64,000 bases of DNA from Halosaccharopolyspora lacisalsi (lineage in GTDB: Bacteria > Actinomycetota > Actinomycetes > Mycobacteriales > Pseudonocardiaceae): contig NZ_JACGWZ010000007.1 in the NCBI RefSeq assembly GCF_014137975.1, positions 186,001-250,000 of the forward strand, read 5' to 3'. A model generated the notes under the pieces. The model did no database searches, had not been told where the DNA came from, and worked only from the letters and a program-made list of their open reading frames with translations. Below, one piece after another: positions 62,011 to 64,000 of this stretch. Position 1 is the stretch's first letter. Every line of letters starts with the position of its first letter. Both the position numbers and the translations under genes were made by a program.

Positions 62011-64000
62011 TCAGGCCTCCTGGGCGGTGTCCGCGGTGACGACGGCCAGCACCTGATCGAGGGCGACTGACTGTCCTTTGTGGGCGTTTACCTCGGTGAC
62101 GGTTCCGTCCACGGGGGTGGTGATGGTGTGCTCCATCTTCATGGCCTCCACGACGAACAGGGCCTGCCCGGATCGGACTCGCTGGCCGGTGGCGACGTCG
62201 CCGACCAGCACGGTTCCGGGCATGGGGCTGGTGACGGCCCCGCTCGTGCCCGCGGCGGTGTCCGCGCGGCCGGCCAGCAGCCGGTGTTCGGTCAGCGCCC
62301 AGGTGCGGCCCCCGTGCGCCAGCCAGGTCGTGTCGCCGGTACGTGCGCAGCGGTAGCGGTGGGTGCGGCCGTCGACGGTGACGCTGAGCGCGTTCCCGTC
62401 GCGATGAGCGCTCGCGGTGCTCGGCTCCGCTCGGTCGGACCCCGGAACCCCGCCCCCGGCAACCAGGACCTCGGCATCCGTCGCCCGTCCGCGCACCCTG
62501 ACCTCGGTCTCCTCGCCGGAAGCGGCGAAGCGCCACACGCACCAGGCCGGTTCGCCGATCCGCCATCCGCTCGGAACGTCCCACGGGTCCACGACCGCGC
62601 CGGTCGGTTCGCCGGCCAGCAGCCGTTCCAGCGCCGCCGCGATGTGGACCTCCGCCGGAGTCGCGTCCGCTGGGACCAGGGTGTCCAGCTCGCGCTCCAC
62701 CAACTCGGTGTCGAGAGTGCCCGCGCGCACGTCCCGATGCCGCAGGAGCGCGCGCAGGAAGGCGATGTTGCTGCCGAGGCCGAGCACGGCGGTGTCGGCC
62801 AGCGCGGCGTCGAGTCGGCTCAGCGCCTCGGACCTGGTCGGCCCCCAGCCGATGACCTTGGCCAGCATCGGGTCGTAGTCCGAGGTCACGCGCGTACCCG
62901 TCCACACCCCGGAGTCCACCCGCACGTCGGTACCGGACGGTTCGTGGACGGCGAGGATCTCGCCGCCGGTCGGCAGGAACCCCCGTCCCGGATCCTCCGC
63001 GTAGACGCGGGCCTCGACCGCGTGCCCGTCGAGCGCGATGTCCTGCTGGGACCACGGCAGGCCGCGTCCTTCCGCCACCCGCACCTGCCATTCGACGATG
63101 TCGATCCCGCGTCGCCCGTCGACGGCGGTCACGAGTTCCGTCACCGGGTGCTCCACCTGCAGCCGGGTGTTCATCTCCATGAAGAAGAACTCCGCGGGCC
63201 TGTCGGCGGAGACGATGAACTCGACGGTGCCGGCGCCGACGTAGGACACCGCGCGGGCCGCCTCCACCGCCGCCGTTCCGATGCGCTGCCGGGTCGCCTC
63301 GTCGAGGAGCGCCGACGGAGCCTCCTCGACGATCTTCTGGTGCCTGCGTTGCAGGCTGCACTCGCGCTCACCCAGGTGCACCACGGTGCCGTGGTGGTCG
63401 GCCAGGACCTGGACCTCGACGTGGCGCGGGCGGGTGACGAAGCGCTCGACGAGCAGGGTCGCGTCCCCGAAGGCCGCGTGTGACTCGCGGCGCGCCGAGG
63501 TGATCTGCTCGTCCAGGTCCGACTCGTCGGTGACGACGCGCATTCCCTTGCCGCCACCCCCCGCGGACGGCTTGAGCAGCACCGGAAGCCCCGTGTCCAG
63601 GGCTGCCCGGCGAACCTGCTCGTCGGACATGCCGGGCTCGCTGCTGCCGGGAACCAGGGGAACTCCGGCGGGGCCGACGGTGCCCTTGGCGCGGATCTTG
63701 TCGCCCATCGCGTCGATGGCCGCGGCTGGCGGCCCGATGAACGCGATTCCCGCCTCGGCACATGCGCGAGCGAAGGCGGCGTTCTCGGACAGGAAGCCGT
63801 AGCCGGGGTGGATCGCCTGCGCGCCCGTGCGCTGCGCGGCGTCGAGGATCCGTTCGGCCGACAGGTAGCTTTCGCTCGCCTCTCGGGGGCCGATGCGCAC
63901 GGCGGTGTCGGATTCGGCGACGTGCCGGGCCGCCGCGTCGGCGTCGCTGTGGACCGCGACCGAGCGGATGCCCAGTCGCCGCAGCGTCCGGATCACCCGC
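62011..64000 (-). CDS. Acyl-CoA carboxylase biotin carboxylase/BCCP subunit (5' end beyond window)
   Basis: This 660-residue C-terminal portion carries a biotin carboxylase domain and an ATP-grasp loop PSAGGGGKGMRVV. MEMNTRLQVEHPVTE, a linker region, and a C-terminal biotinyl domain with the biotin lysine in VEAMKMEHTI follow. The first ~15 residues (usually ILVANRGEIAVR) lie past the right edge; the frame continues upstream as Arg-Val. It would carboxylate methylcrotonyl-, acetyl- or propionyl-CoA with a beta subunit not visible here. Coupling with the isovaleryl-CoA-type dehydrogenase favours leucine degradation. Confidence 0.92.
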   Translation of the reverse strand, partial: RVIRTLRRLGIRSVAVHSDADAAARHVAESDTAVRIGPREASESYLSAERILDAAQRTGAQAIHPGYGFLSENAAFARACAEAGIAFIGPPAAAIDAMGDKIRAKGTVGPAGVPLVPGSSEPGMSDEQVRRAALDTGLPVLLKPSAGGGGKGMRVVTDESDLDEQITSARRESHAAFGDATLLVERFVTRPRHVEVQVLADHHGTVVHLGERECSLQRRHQKIVEEAPSALLDEATRQRIGTAAVEAARAVSYVGAGTVEFIVSADRPAEFFFMEMNTRLQVEHPVTELVTAVDGRRGIDIVEWQVRVAEGRGLPWSQQDIALDGHAVEARVYAEDPGRGFLPTGGEILAVHEPSGTDVRVDSGVWTGTRVTSDYDPMLAKVIGWGPTRSEALSRLDAALADTAVLGLGSNIAFLRALLRHRDVRAGTLDTELVERELDTLVPADATPAEVHIAAALERLLAGEPTGAVVDPWDVPSGWRIGEPAWCVWRFAASGEETEVRVRGRATDAEVLVAGGGVPGSDRAEPSTASAHRDGNALSVTVDGRTHRYRCARTGDTTWLAHGGRTWALTEHRLLAGRADTAAGTSGAVTSPMPGTVLVGDVATGQRVRSGQALFVVEAMKMEHTITTPVDGTVTEVNAHKGQSVALDQVLAVVTADTAQEA

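Noticed and set aside
1-64000. CRISPR array, prophage or insertion sequence
   Set aside because: No regularly spaced repeats, no integrase or transposase, and no phage structural genes are visible. The tRNA genes show no adjacent integrase or duplicated tRNA end.

Overview
The window is high-GC actinobacterial DNA. The sequence shows GTG/TTG starts, many 1-4 nt gene overlaps, mycothiol synthesis (mshA), a mycobacterial-type SenX3-RegX3 system, type VII secretion-like proteins and two developmental regulators (BldC-like, BldN-like). From gene content I infer a mycelial member of the Pseudonocardiales/Actinopolysporales. Much of 2-43 kb follows, in inverted order, the Mycobacterium tuberculosis Rv0474-Rv0531 neighbourhood as I remember it; this is recall, not an alignment.

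Region by region: 1-2.2 kb carries ESX/WXG100-associated genes and a DUF3558 lipoprotein. 2.3-5 kb has a DUF4229 protein, bldC, a tiny membrane protein and a MinD-like ATPase. 5-19.4 kb is one long minus-strand block: rex-hemA-hemC-hemD/SUMT-hemB, four small membrane proteins, hemL, a phosphatase, a TlpA-like thioredoxin, ccdA, resB and ccsB. It couples heme synthesis to cytochrome c maturation, with a Rex operator in front of rex. 19.7-32.3 kb holds a glutaredoxin, a BldN-like sigma factor, a HAD phosphatase, an acyltransferase and NAD epimerase pair, proC, a DUF222-HNH protein, a sugar isomerase, a Ppx/GppA protein and regX3/senX3. 32.5-43.4 kb holds gpm1, a YbjN-like protein, mshA, an L,D-transpeptidase, an SDR, a degenerate trypsin-fold protein, murB, small enzymes, an HbhA homologue and an XRE regulator.

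The 43.5-64 kb part is more mosaic. It has a VOC protein, a CGNR regulator, a DUF445 protein and a DapC-like aminotransferase. A compact three-gene ECF sigma / small beta protein / CHAT (caspase-like) operon follows; it is my best candidate for an under-described system. Then come a YczR-YczE pair with a PP2C-like protein, a Glu-Asp-Phe tRNA operon, an orphan ArpA-like TetR regulator, a csoR-copZ-copA copper operon, and a leucine/propionate-type acyl-CoA dehydrogenase and biotin carboxylase pair running off the right edge.

The intergenic spaces contain strong hairpin terminators and a dispersed structured repeat with two good copies and one partial copy. Starts given here are my choice from ribosome-binding sites and overlaps. 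Family names come from motif recognition, since no search could be run.
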